Source: Acinetobacter sp.
GTDB taxonomy: Bacteria > Pseudomonadota > Gammaproteobacteria > Pseudomonadales > Moraxellaceae
NCBI GenBank assembly: GCA_008017255.1
Contig: SSHD01000030.1
Span: forward strand, 1-5,341
Length of the DNA: 5,341 nt
Reading direction: 5' to 3'
Shown here: piece by piece, positions 1-5,341 of the stretch
Numbering within the stretch: position 1 is the first letter of the stretch
Layout of the letters: every line of letters begins with the position of its first letter
Made by a program: the position numbers and the translations under genes
Notes under the pieces: generated by a model
Told to the model about the DNA's origin: nothing
Database searches by the model: none
The model's input: the letters and a program-made list of their open reading frames with translations, nothing else

Positions 1-14
1 AAATTAGGTTAATC

Positions 15-1301
15 ATGAGTAAAACCTTACATCATATCGTGATTGTAGGCGGTGGCGCAGGTGGTTTGGAACTTGCGACACAACTGGGTGAACGTTTTGG
101 CAGGAAAAAGAAAGCCAGAATCACACTGGTTGACCAAAACCTGACCCACATCTGGAAGCCCCTGCTCCACGAAATTGCTGCTGGCTCCCTCAATCCCCAC
201 GAAGAACAGACTAACTACTTTGCCCACGCAGAAAAGCACCATTTTGAGTTCGTGCTTGGCACCCTGCTGGATGTCAACAAGGATCAAAAGCAGATTACCC
301 TCTCTCCTCCCCAGCTTTCCAAAGAACACACTCCACTGATTCAAAAGTTGGGTTACGATACTCTGGTGATTGCGGTAGGTTCTGTCTCCAACGATTTTGG
401 CACCGAGGGGGTACGGGAATATTGCCACTTCCTTGATAGTCGTCAGCAGGCGGATATTTTCCAGCAGGACTTGTTCCATCTTTATATTGAAGCGCAAAAC
501 CATTCGGCTGAGCGTGCGCTGAACATCGGTATTGTGGGTGCGGGTGCCACAGGTGTGGAACTGGCGGCGGAACTGATCGAAACCACCAAAAACTTCTACC
601 GTTATGGCCTAAAGAAAATTGATCCAAAGCAGGTCAAAATCACCCTGATTGAAGCGTCTGCCCGTATCCTGCCTGCACTGAATGAAAAAACCGCAGCTCA
701 TAGTGCCAAGCAACTCAGGAAAATGGGCATCGAGATTCTGACCGAGCATAAAGTGCAAAAGGTGGATAAATCCAATGTCTACTTTAGCAATGGTGATGTA
801 TTACATTCCGATATCACCGTATGGGCGGCAGGTGTAAAAGCACCCAAAGTTCTGGAAGCATTAACCGATTTTAAACGTGACAAGATCAACCGTCTAATGG
901 TGTATGCAACACTGCAAACCTATTCTGATCCAAACGTGTTTGCCTTTGGTGACTGTGCCAACTGCCAACTGGATGGCCGTCAGCCACCACTTGGCCCACG
1001 CGCACAGGTTGCCAGCCAGCAGGCAACTTTTCTGGTGGATGCGATGGCGGCCCGTTTATCTGGCTCACCACAACCCATGTTCACCTTTAACGACAAGGGA
1101 TCACTGGTTTCATTGAGCCGTAATCAGGCGGTGGGAGAATTGCTTGGCGATGTCAGCGTACAGGGATTTATTGCCAAAACCATGTATGTATCGTTATACC
1201 GACTGCATCAGGCCAATATTCATGGCTACACTCAGGCTGGGGCACTCACCGTCAAAGATTTTCTGACTCGCCGCGTACGTCCAAAAATTAAACTGTATTG
1301 A
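15..1301 (+). CDS. ndh: Type II NADH:quinone oxidoreductase (NDH-2)
   Basis: This is a complete 428-residue flavoprotein, a normal length for bacterial NDH-2. The family oxidises NADH and reduces membrane quinone without pumping protons, acting as a peripheral protein on the inner face of the cytoplasmic membrane. Two Rossmann dinucleotide-binding motifs are visible: GGGAGG at residues 12-17 for FAD, and GIVGAGATGVELAAEL at 172-187 for NADH. The late FAD motif VFAFGDCA (308-315) follows, then GPRAQVASQQA (327-337), which matches the AQxAxQQ quinone-site signature. The basic C-terminus (418-428, RRVRPKIKLY region) fits membrane attachment. No transmembrane segment or signal peptide is seen. 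The ATG at 15 has AGG at bases 6-8, six bases upstream, and the Rossmann motif lies at the expected distance from it. The gene is GC-rich compared with its neighbours (about 50% in bases 61-540). Less likely alternatives are other pyridine nucleotide-disulphide oxidoreductases; no CxxxxC redox motif is present. Confidence 0.93.
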   Translation: MSKTLHHIVIVGGGAGGLELATQLGERFGRKKKARITLVDQNLTHIWKPLLHEIAAGSLNPHEEQTNYFAHAEKHHFEFVLGTLLDVNKDQKQITLSPPQLSKEHTPLIQKLGYDTLVIAVGSVSNDFGTEGVREYCHFLDSRQQADIFQQDLFHLYIEAQNHSAERALNIGIVGAGATGVELAAELIETTKNFYRYGLKKIDPKQVKITLIEASARILPALNEKTAAHSAKQLRKMGIEILTEHKVQKVDKSNVYFSNGDVLHSDITVWAAGVKAPKVLEALTDFKRDKINRLMVYATLQTYSDPNVFAFGDCANCQLDGRQPPLGPRAQVASQQATFLVDAMAARLSGSPQPMFTFNDKGSLVSLSRNQAVGELLGDVSVQGFIAKTMYVSLYRLHQANIHGYTQAGALTVKDFLTRRVRPKIKLY

Positions 1302-1347
1302 GTTGAAATTTTAAATTTCGCTCCTATTTATAACTAAATCGTTTCAA

Positions 1348-1385
1348 AAAGTGGAAAATAGTCAACAAAAACTATTTTTCACTTT
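1348..1385. repeat. 15-bp inverted repeat between ndh and slyD
   Basis: Arms at 1348-1362 and 1371-1385 can pair over 15 positions around an 8-base loop (CAACAAAA, 1363-1370). All pairs are Watson-Crick except one G-T (1354/1379). No run of T follows the right arm, so it does not look like a standard intrinsic terminator for ndh. It coincides with a candidate slyD promoter, with the loop inside the -35 region and the right arm filling the spacer. It could therefore be an operator read as DNA. It could also act as RNA at the 3' end of the ndh transcript. The pairing is seen directly; the role is inference. Confidence 0.6.
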
Positions 1386-1390
1386 ATGAT
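1362..1390 (+). promoter_or_regulatory. Candidate sigma-70 promoter for slyD
   Basis: TCAACA at 1362-1367 matches 4 of 6 bases of the -35 consensus. A 17-base spacer separates it from TATGAT at 1385-1390, which matches 5 of 6 bases of the -10 consensus. Transcription would begin near 1397, leaving a leader of about 30 bases before the chosen slyD start. The spacing and the absence of a better candidate in the gap support it, but the -35 is weak. The promoter lies within the 15-bp inverted repeat. Confidence 0.4.
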
Positions 1391-1426
1391 ATACAGCTAA
1401 AACTATTGATGACATGGATTCAAAAC

Positions 1427-1909
1427 ATGACTGCTATTGCAAATAACCACGTGGTTTCATTCCACTACACTTTAACAAACGCTGAGGGTGAAACACTTGA
1501 TCAATCTCAAGGTGAACCACTTGCATATTTGCACGGCGCAGGCAACATCATTCCTGGTTTAGAAAATGCGCTTGAAGGCAAAACTGTAGGCGAAAAATTC
1601 ACAGTAAACGTTCCAGCTGCGGAAGGTTACGGCGAATATAACCCTGACCTCGTACAAGAAGTTCCAGCTCAAATGTTCCAAGGTGTAGACAACATTCAAG
1701 CAGGTATGCAATTTCAAGCTCAAACTGATGATGGCGTACAAATCGTCACTGTTAAAGCAGTTGAAGGCGACAACATTATCGTTGATGCTAACTTCCCGTT
1801 AGCAGGTCAAGATTTAACTTTTGCTGTTGAAATCATTGAAATTCGTGATGCAACACAAGAAGAACTTGATCACGGTCATGTTCACGGTGTTGGTGGTCAT
1901 CACCACTAA
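1427..1909 (+). CDS. slyD: FKBP-type peptidyl-prolyl cis-trans isomerase, SlyD-like
   Basis: A 160-residue cytoplasmic prolyl isomerase and chaperone of the SlyD group. Two FKBP parts are visible. The first runs over residues 8-69 and contains the YLHGAGNIIPGLENALEG core (34-51) and the GEKFTV strand. The second is the insert-in-flap chaperone domain, roughly 72-123, followed by the returning FKBP strand LAGQDLTFAVEIIEIRDAT (125-143). The protein closely resembles E. coli SlyD up to the HGHVHG motif (149-154). It then ends in GGHHH and lacks the long Cys/His-rich tail that E. coli SlyD uses for nickel binding. Any metal binding would rest on the six tail histidines alone. The ATG at 1427 is preferred because it begins MTAIANNHVV, in register with E. 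coli SlyD MKVAKDLVVS, and has GGAT at 1416-1419. In-frame TTG (1406) and ATG (1409) starts would add 6-7 residues and lack a ribosome-binding site. A strong terminator follows. Confidence 0.92.
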   Translation: MTAIANNHVVSFHYTLTNAEGETLDQSQGEPLAYLHGAGNIIPGLENALEGKTVGEKFTVNVPAAEGYGEYNPDLVQEVPAQMFQGVDNIQAGMQFQAQTDDGVQIVTVKAVEGDNIIVDANFPLAGQDLTFAVEIIEIRDATQEELDHGHVHGVGGHHH

Positions 1910-1925
1910 TTCATTTTTGAATTAG
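1906..1925 (+). repeat. 8-bp perfect hairpin spanning the slyD stop codon
   Basis: CTAATTCA (1906-1913) and TGAATTAG (1918-1925) are perfect inverse complements around a TTTT loop (1914-1917). The left arm contains the slyD TAA stop at 1907-1909. Only three bases separate it from the terminator hairpin, giving two stem-loops in tandem. It is mostly A/T pairs and would be a weak RNA stem. It may help protect the 3' end or may be incidental. Confidence 0.45.
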
Positions 1926-1928
1926 ATC

Positions 1929-1958
1929 AAAAGCAAAGCTTCGGCTTTGCTTTTTTTT
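1929..1958 (+). terminator. Intrinsic terminator after slyD (UUCG tetraloop)
   Basis: AAAAGCAAAGC (1929-1939) pairs perfectly with GCTTTGCTTTT (1944-1954) around TTCG (1940-1943). The loop is closed by a C-G pair, which is the unusually stable C(UUCG)G tetraloop form. An unbroken run of eight T residues at 1951-1958 follows the GC-containing stem. It begins 20 bases after the slyD stop and should separate slyD transcription from phrB. Confidence 0.92.
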
Positions 1959-2021
1959 CACAACAACTTTGATAAAATTAAAATCATTCATTTTGTACGG
2001 TACTTTAAATCCGACCATTCT

Positions 2022-3467
2022 ATGTCAAATACTTATCAACTCATTTGGTTCCGCCAAGATCTCAGAATCCATGATCATGCCGCGCTATGGCATGCGACTC
2101 AGGCTGGGCCATGTATTGCAGTGGTTATTTTGTCGCCAGAACAGTGGCAGCAACATGATGATGCAGCCATTAAAATTGATTTTTATTTAGGTCAATTACA
2201 ACAACTCAAACAACAACTGGCTCATCTGAATATTCCACTCATCATTCAAAATATTGCGCTATGGAAAAATATTCCTGAGTATTTTAAAAATTTAATAGAG
2301 AAAATTAATGTTCAAAATGTCTATGCCAATATTGAATTGGGGGTAAATGAACAACAACGTGACCGTCAGGTACAACAACTACTCAATCAACATCAAAAAG
2401 AGCTGCTGCTTTTGCATGACCGAACGCTATTTCCTGTGGGGTCGATTCGTAATCAATCCAACTTACCCTATCAAGTGTTTGGGGCATTTAAAAAAAACTG
2501 CTATCAACGCTTACACATCAGTTTACCGCAGTGTTACCCCACTCCTAGCGTGCAATGCCCTATTTCCTTAGATTTTTCAACTTTTGATGATGCAAAGCTG
2601 AGCGAATTACAACAACATTACGCCATACAACTCGGTAAACCACAGCCTAAGATTTGGCATACAGGCGAGACGCATGCACTTGCTCTGCTCGATCAATTTA
2701 TTGAAGCACGACTAAGTCATTATAAGCAGTCAAGAGACTTACCTGCACAAGCTGGAACGAGCCAATTATCTGCTTATTTAAATATTGGCATCATTTCCAT
2801 ACGGCAATGCATTCAAGCGTTGTTTCGCGAACAGCACGGGGATTTTGTTATTCAATCTGAAGGTCAACAAACATGGTTAGATGAACTGTTATGGCGTGAA
2901 TTTTATCAACATATTTTGTTTGATTTTCCGAGAGTTTCTAAACACCTCCCTTTTAAGGCTTCAACCCAATCCATCAATTGGCGTGCAGATCAACACAGCT
3001 TAGAAAAATGGCAACAAGGACAAACGGGCATTCCAATTGTCGATGCTGGCATGCGTCAATTACTGGCAACGGGTTGGATGCATAACCGGGTAAGAATGAT
3101 TTGTGCCATGTTTTTAAGTAAGAATCTGCTCATTGATTGGCGTAAAGGTGAACAATGGTTTATGCAACATTTAGTGGATGGTGATTTGGCTGCCAATAAT
3201 GGCGGCTGGCAGTGGTGTGCTTCGACAGGAACAGATGCCGCTCCCTACTTTCGTGTGTTTAACCCAATTAGCCAATCGCAAAAATTTGATTCGAATGGTG
3301 ACTATATTCGCACGTGGATTCCCGAAATTGCTCACTTAGACTCTAAAACGATTCATGAACCTTTTGCCAAGAATCCGAATATTGCACTCAACTATCCTCA
3401 ACCGATTGTCGACTTAAAAACCAGTCGGTTAAGAGCGATAGAGGCTTTTCAATCACATTTGCATTAA
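2022..3467 (+). CDS. phrB: Deoxyribodipyrimidine photolyase, class I CPD type
   Basis: A complete 481-residue photolyase (E. coli PhrB has 472) that uses blue light and reduced FAD to split cyclobutane pyrimidine dimers. The N-terminal alpha/beta antenna domain starts at LIWFRQDLRIHDHAAL (7-22). N109/E110 align with the E. coli residues that contact the methenyltetrahydrofolate antenna. The helical FAD domain covers about 205-475 and contains WLDELLWREFY (285-295), TGWMHNRVRM (350-359) and DGDLAANNGGWQW (386-398). By alignment with E. coli PhrB, the electron-transfer tryptophans are W320, W373 and W396, the dimer-contact residues are E288 and W291, and the flavin-side asparagine is N392. All are kept, so the enzyme should be active. 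The frame stays open back to a TTG at 1947, but that codon lies in the slyD terminator stem. The ATG at 2022 begins MSNTYQLIWFRQDLR, as in the family. No good Shine-Dalgarno sequence precedes it. GC is low (about 37% in 2161-2640). Confidence 0.95.
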   Translation: MSNTYQLIWFRQDLRIHDHAALWHATQAGPCIAVVILSPEQWQQHDDAAIKIDFYLGQLQQLKQQLAHLNIPLIIQNIALWKNIPEYFKNLIEKINVQNVYANIELGVNEQQRDRQVQQLLNQHQKELLLLHDRTLFPVGSIRNQSNLPYQVFGAFKKNCYQRLHISLPQCYPTPSVQCPISLDFSTFDDAKLSELQQHYAIQLGKPQPKIWHTGETHALALLDQFIEARLSHYKQSRDLPAQAGTSQLSAYLNIGIISIRQCIQALFREQHGDFVIQSEGQQTWLDELLWREFYQHILFDFPRVSKHLPFKASTQSINWRADQHSLEKWQQGQTGIPIVDAGMRQLLATGWMHNRVRMICAMFLSKNLLIDWRKGEQWFMQHLVDGDLAANNGGWQWCASTGTDAAPYFRVFNPISQSQKFDSNGDYIRTWIPEIAHLDSKTIHEPFAKNPNIALNYPQPIVDLKTSRLRAIEAFQSHLH

Positions 3468-3490
3468 CTTTTATACGGTGTTGCTAAGCG

Positions 3491-3525
3491 TTGTTGACAT
3501 TCAACAATTAAATACTAGTTATTAT
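3491..3525 (+). promoter_or_regulatory. Candidate promoter with palindromic operator-like site upstream of nitronate monooxygenase
   Basis: TTGTTGA (3491-3497) and TCAACAA (3501-3507) form a perfect inverted repeat around CAT. The repeat contains TTGACA (3494-3499), an exact -35 consensus. The best -10 match is TATTAT at 3520-3525 (5 of 6), but the 20-base spacer is longer than ideal. TAGTTA at 3516 has better spacing and a poorer match. No T run follows the repeat, so it is not a convincing phrB terminator. A second -10-like TATAAA at 3558-3563 would leave only a very short leader. The palindrome is certain; its use as promoter and operator is inference. Confidence 0.38.
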
Positions 3526-3581
3526 TTCCAGCTTTTTTGTTTATGCGTTAAGGTGGATATAAATAAAGCGAGATATGCAGA

Positions 3582-4625
3582 ATGTCCATTTTAGAATTAT
3601 TAGAAATAAAACATCCTATTTTCCTTGCTCCGATGGCAGGTGTGTCTACGCCTGAACTGACGGCTGAAGTGTCGAATCAAGGTGCGCTGGGTGCTTTAGG
3701 CTTAGGTGCAAACACACCAGACAGTGCCAAAGCACAAATTTTACACACCCAAGCACTGACCGAGCATCCGTTTCAGGTCAACTTTTTTTGCCATCAACCT
3801 GAACAGCTCAACCCAGAAACTGCACAACAATGGATTGAATATTTAGGCCCGCAATTTGCCAAATTTAAAGCACAGCCACCCAAAACGCTAAACTGTATTT
3901 ATCCTAGTTTTTTAGACAATGATGATTTTTTGAATGTCGTGCTAGACACCGAACCTAAAGCGGTGAGCTTTCATTTTGGCATTCCTTATCCGCATCAAAT
4001 TCAAGCCCTCAAACAAGCTGGCATTGTGACCATGGTCACCGCAACCAACTTGCTTGAAGCGCAAGCGATTGAAGCTGCAGGTATAGATATTATTATTGCA
4101 CAAGGCATAGAAGCTGGTGGGCATAGAGGTATTTTTAATAAACACATCGATGCGGCGATAAAAACCAACGACTTAGTGACGCTTATTCGCAGCCATTGTC
4201 TCTGCCCTGTGGTTGCTGCGGGTGGCATTATGAATGGTGAACAGGCTCGAAACATGTTGAAACTGGGCGCGTCTGCTGTGCAATTGGGTACGGCATTTGT
4301 ACAATGCAAAAGTTCCAATGCCAGTGCGGCTTATCGCCAAGCCTTATTTAGTCAGAGCATGACCCAAATAAGTGCCAGTTTATCGGGTCGTCCTGCACGT
4401 GGGTTATTCGGTGCATGGCATAAGTTTGTGGATGCACCGCAGCGTCCAAATTTACCTGAATATCCTTATACTTACGATATTGCTAAACAACTTATTAGCA
4501 TTGCCAATCAACAGCAAGATACCAGCTATGGTGCTTTTTGGGCGGGTAGCAATGTCGCGCAAATACGCGCACTGGAAGCCGCCGATTTGGTCAATCAATT
4601 GGTGTTAGAAATGCAACTGAACTAA
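3582..4625 (+). CDS. Nitronate monooxygenase, class I (2-nitropropane dioxygenase family)
   Basis: A 347-residue FMN-dependent TIM-barrel protein, of normal length for class I nitronate monooxygenases. These oxidise alkyl nitronates, notably the toxin propionate-3-nitronate, using molecular oxygen in the cytoplasm. Family features in order are: APMAGVSTPELTAEVSNQGA (16-35), VNFFCH (66-71), SFHFGIP (129-135), QGIEAGGHRG (174-183), the phosphate-binding AAGGI (212-216) and GTAFVQC (236-242), and GRPARG (269-274). Residues recalled as active-site or conserved in the Pseudomonas aeruginosa enzyme appear to correspond to Y107, H131, H181, Y294, Y298 and K302 here; this mapping is by eye. The ATG at 3582 opens directly into the first barrel strand. 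Its ribosome site is weak (GAG at 3570-3572). An overlapping out-of-frame ATG at 3575 gives only a 26-codon frame. The relatives enoyl-ACP reductase FabK and NADH:quinone reductases share the fold, but the motif set favours class I NMO. Confidence 0.88.
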   Translation: MSILELLEIKHPIFLAPMAGVSTPELTAEVSNQGALGALGLGANTPDSAKAQILHTQALTEHPFQVNFFCHQPEQLNPETAQQWIEYLGPQFAKFKAQPPKTLNCIYPSFLDNDDFLNVVLDTEPKAVSFHFGIPYPHQIQALKQAGIVTMVTATNLLEAQAIEAAGIDIIIAQGIEAGGHRGIFNKHIDAAIKTNDLVTLIRSHCLCPVVAAGGIMNGEQARNMLKLGASAVQLGTAFVQCKSSNASAAYRQALFSQSMTQISASLSGRPARGLFGAWHKFVDAPQRPNLPEYPYTYDIAKQLISIANQQQDTSYGAFWAGSNVAQIRALEAADLVNQLVLEMQLN

Positions 4626-4636
4626 ATCTATCCCAT

Positions 4637-4667
4637 AAAAAAACCGATGTATACACATCGGTTTTTG
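4637..4667. terminator. Bidirectional intrinsic terminator between convergent genes
   Basis: AAAAACCGATGT (4639-4650) pairs perfectly over 12 bp with ACATCGGTTTTT (4655-4666) around the loop ATAC (4651-4654). On the plus strand the stem ends in five T residues, serving the nitronate monooxygenase gene, whose stop ends 13 bases upstream. On the minus strand the seven A residues at 4637-4643 read as seven T residues, serving ppk1, whose stop lies 17 bases away. The U tract is longer in the ppk1 direction. Confidence 0.88.
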
Positions 4668-4683
4668 TAACGTAAATAACCGC

Positions 4684-5341
4684 TTATTTAAACAGTTCTA
4701 ACAACGCTTGCTGTGCATTATAAGGCTGTTCGCCTTCTGCAACTTGCGCACGCTGCCACACACCATCGCCATTTAACAACCACGCTTGTTGGTTATCGTT
4801 CAAATAATTCACTAAGCCTTGTTGATAAATACGCTTTTTCAAGGCGGGATCTTCTATCGGGAAACAGGCTTCTACACGGTTAAATAGGTTGCGATCCATC
4901 CAGTCTGCACTGGAGCAATAAATGCGTGGATTGCCATTATTGCTAAAATAATACACTCGCGTATGTTCTAAAAACCGCCCAACGATCGAGCGTACCCGAA
5001 TATTCTCCGACAAATTCGGCAAGCCTGGACGCAAACAACAAATCGAACGGATAATCAAATCAATTTGTACCCCTGCCTGCGACGCTTCATATAATTTATT
5101 AATCAGATCATTTTCGGTCAGTGCATTGACCTTAACAATAATTTGCGCCGACTTGCCTGCTTTTACATTGGCAATTTCTTCATCAATATAATTAATCAGC
5201 TGCGCATGTAAGGTAAATGGCGCATGTAGCAGCTTTTTCAGCTTGGCCATTTTGCCCATACCAGTCAATTCTTGGAAAATACGATGCACGTCTTCGCACA
5301 AGTCTTTGTCGGTGGTCATTAAGCCATAGTCGGTATAAATA
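4684..5341 (-). CDS. ppk1: Polyphosphate kinase 1, C-terminal part (gene runs off the right edge)
   Basis: The last 218 codons of a PPK1 gene; the whole family protein is about 690 residues. PPK1 polymerises the terminal phosphate of ATP into inorganic polyphosphate, and the E. coli enzyme is membrane-associated. The frame remains open to the window edge, reading IYTDYGL before the ATG at 5317-5319. That ATG is therefore an internal methionine, not the start. Visible family motifs are IYTDYGLMT, then IVKVNALTE, then [13 protein letters not shown], whose first Arg (codon 5047-5049) corresponds to E. coli R564. [12 protein letters not shown] follows, with its His (codon 4963-4965) corresponding to the essential E. 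coli H592. [15 protein letters not shown] is the phospholipase D-like second half-site. The phosphorylated His equivalent to E. coli H435 should lie outside the window. The reading frame is intact to its TAA stop, and the shared terminator follows. The gene converges on the nitronate monooxygenase gene. Confidence 0.95.
   Translation of the reverse strand, partial: IYTDYGLMTTDKDLCEDVHRIFQELTGMGKMAKLKKLLHAPFTLHAQLINYIDEEIANVKAGKSAQIIVKVNALTENDLINKLYEASQAGVQIDLIIRSICCLRPGLPNLSENIRVRSIVGRFLEHTRVYYFSNNGNPRIYCSSADWMDRNLFNRVEACFPIEDPALKKRIYQQGLVNYLNDNQQAWLLNGDGVWQRAQVAEGEQPYNAQQALLELFK

Noticed and set aside
27..503. 158-codon open frame on the minus strand
   Set aside because: It lies wholly inside ndh in an antisense frame, shows no recognisable domain, and ndh is certain.
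1305..1319. AT-rich palindrome GAAATTTTAAATTTC just after the ndh stop
   Set aside because: It has seven-base arms around a single T with almost no G/C. RNA could not form a one-base loop, and such repeats are common in AT-rich gaps.
3575..3655. Short out-of-frame ATG frame overlapping the nitronate monooxygenase start
   Set aside because: It has only 26 codons, no convincing ribosome site and no recognisable sequence. It could be a leader peptide, but nothing supports that.
4001..4318. 105-codon open frame on the minus strand
   Set aside because: It is a shadow of the nitronate monooxygenase gene. Its composition is an antisense reading of the barrel repeats.
5317..5319. ATG as a start for a 211-residue protein at the right edge
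   Set aside because: The upstream codons IYTDYGL match the PPK1 family and the frame is open to the edge, so this is an internal methionine of a larger gene.
1..5341. A new multi-gene system or mobile island
   Set aside because: All five genes belong to well-known, widely distributed families with intact motifs. There are no transposase, integrase, toxin-antitoxin or defence genes and no direct repeats flanking a block.

Overview
The window holds four complete genes and the 3' part of a fifth. It looks like chromosomal housekeeping and stress-tolerance DNA from a gammaproteobacterium, most likely Acinetobacter or a close Moraxellaceae relative. This assignment rests on the AT-rich composition outside the first gene (a 480-base sample of the photolyase gene is about 37% GC), the short His-only tail of the SlyD protein, and the general character of the proteins. 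It comes from recognition, not a database comparison. No mobile element, CRISPR array, tRNA, rRNA or phage gene is visible.

Layout from left to right: (1) ndh, a type II NADH:quinone oxidoreductase (+), complete and clearly richer in GC than its neighbours. (2) A 125-base gap with a 15-bp inverted repeat that overlaps a plausible promoter for slyD. (3) slyD, an FKBP-type prolyl isomerase (+), followed by two consecutive hairpins; the second is a UUCG-loop intrinsic terminator. (4) phrB, a class I CPD photolyase (+). Its start is placed at 2022; the longest open frame begins at a TTG inside the terminator. (5) A 114-base gap with a perfect 7-bp inverted repeat over a consensus -35 box. (6) A class I nitronate monooxygenase gene (+). 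(7) A symmetrical hairpin that can terminate both this gene and the convergent one. (8) The C-terminal third of ppk1, polyphosphate kinase (-), which runs off the right edge.

The genes do not form an obvious operon. Each plus-strand gene is separated by more than 100 bases, and slyD is followed by a strong terminator. Their roles are largely independent: respiratory NADH oxidation, protein folding and metal handling, light-driven DNA repair, detoxification of alkyl nitronates, and polyphosphate synthesis. I see no new multi-gene system. The items most worth a second look are the two promoter-overlapping inverted repeats, the compositional step at ndh and the tandem hairpins after slyD.
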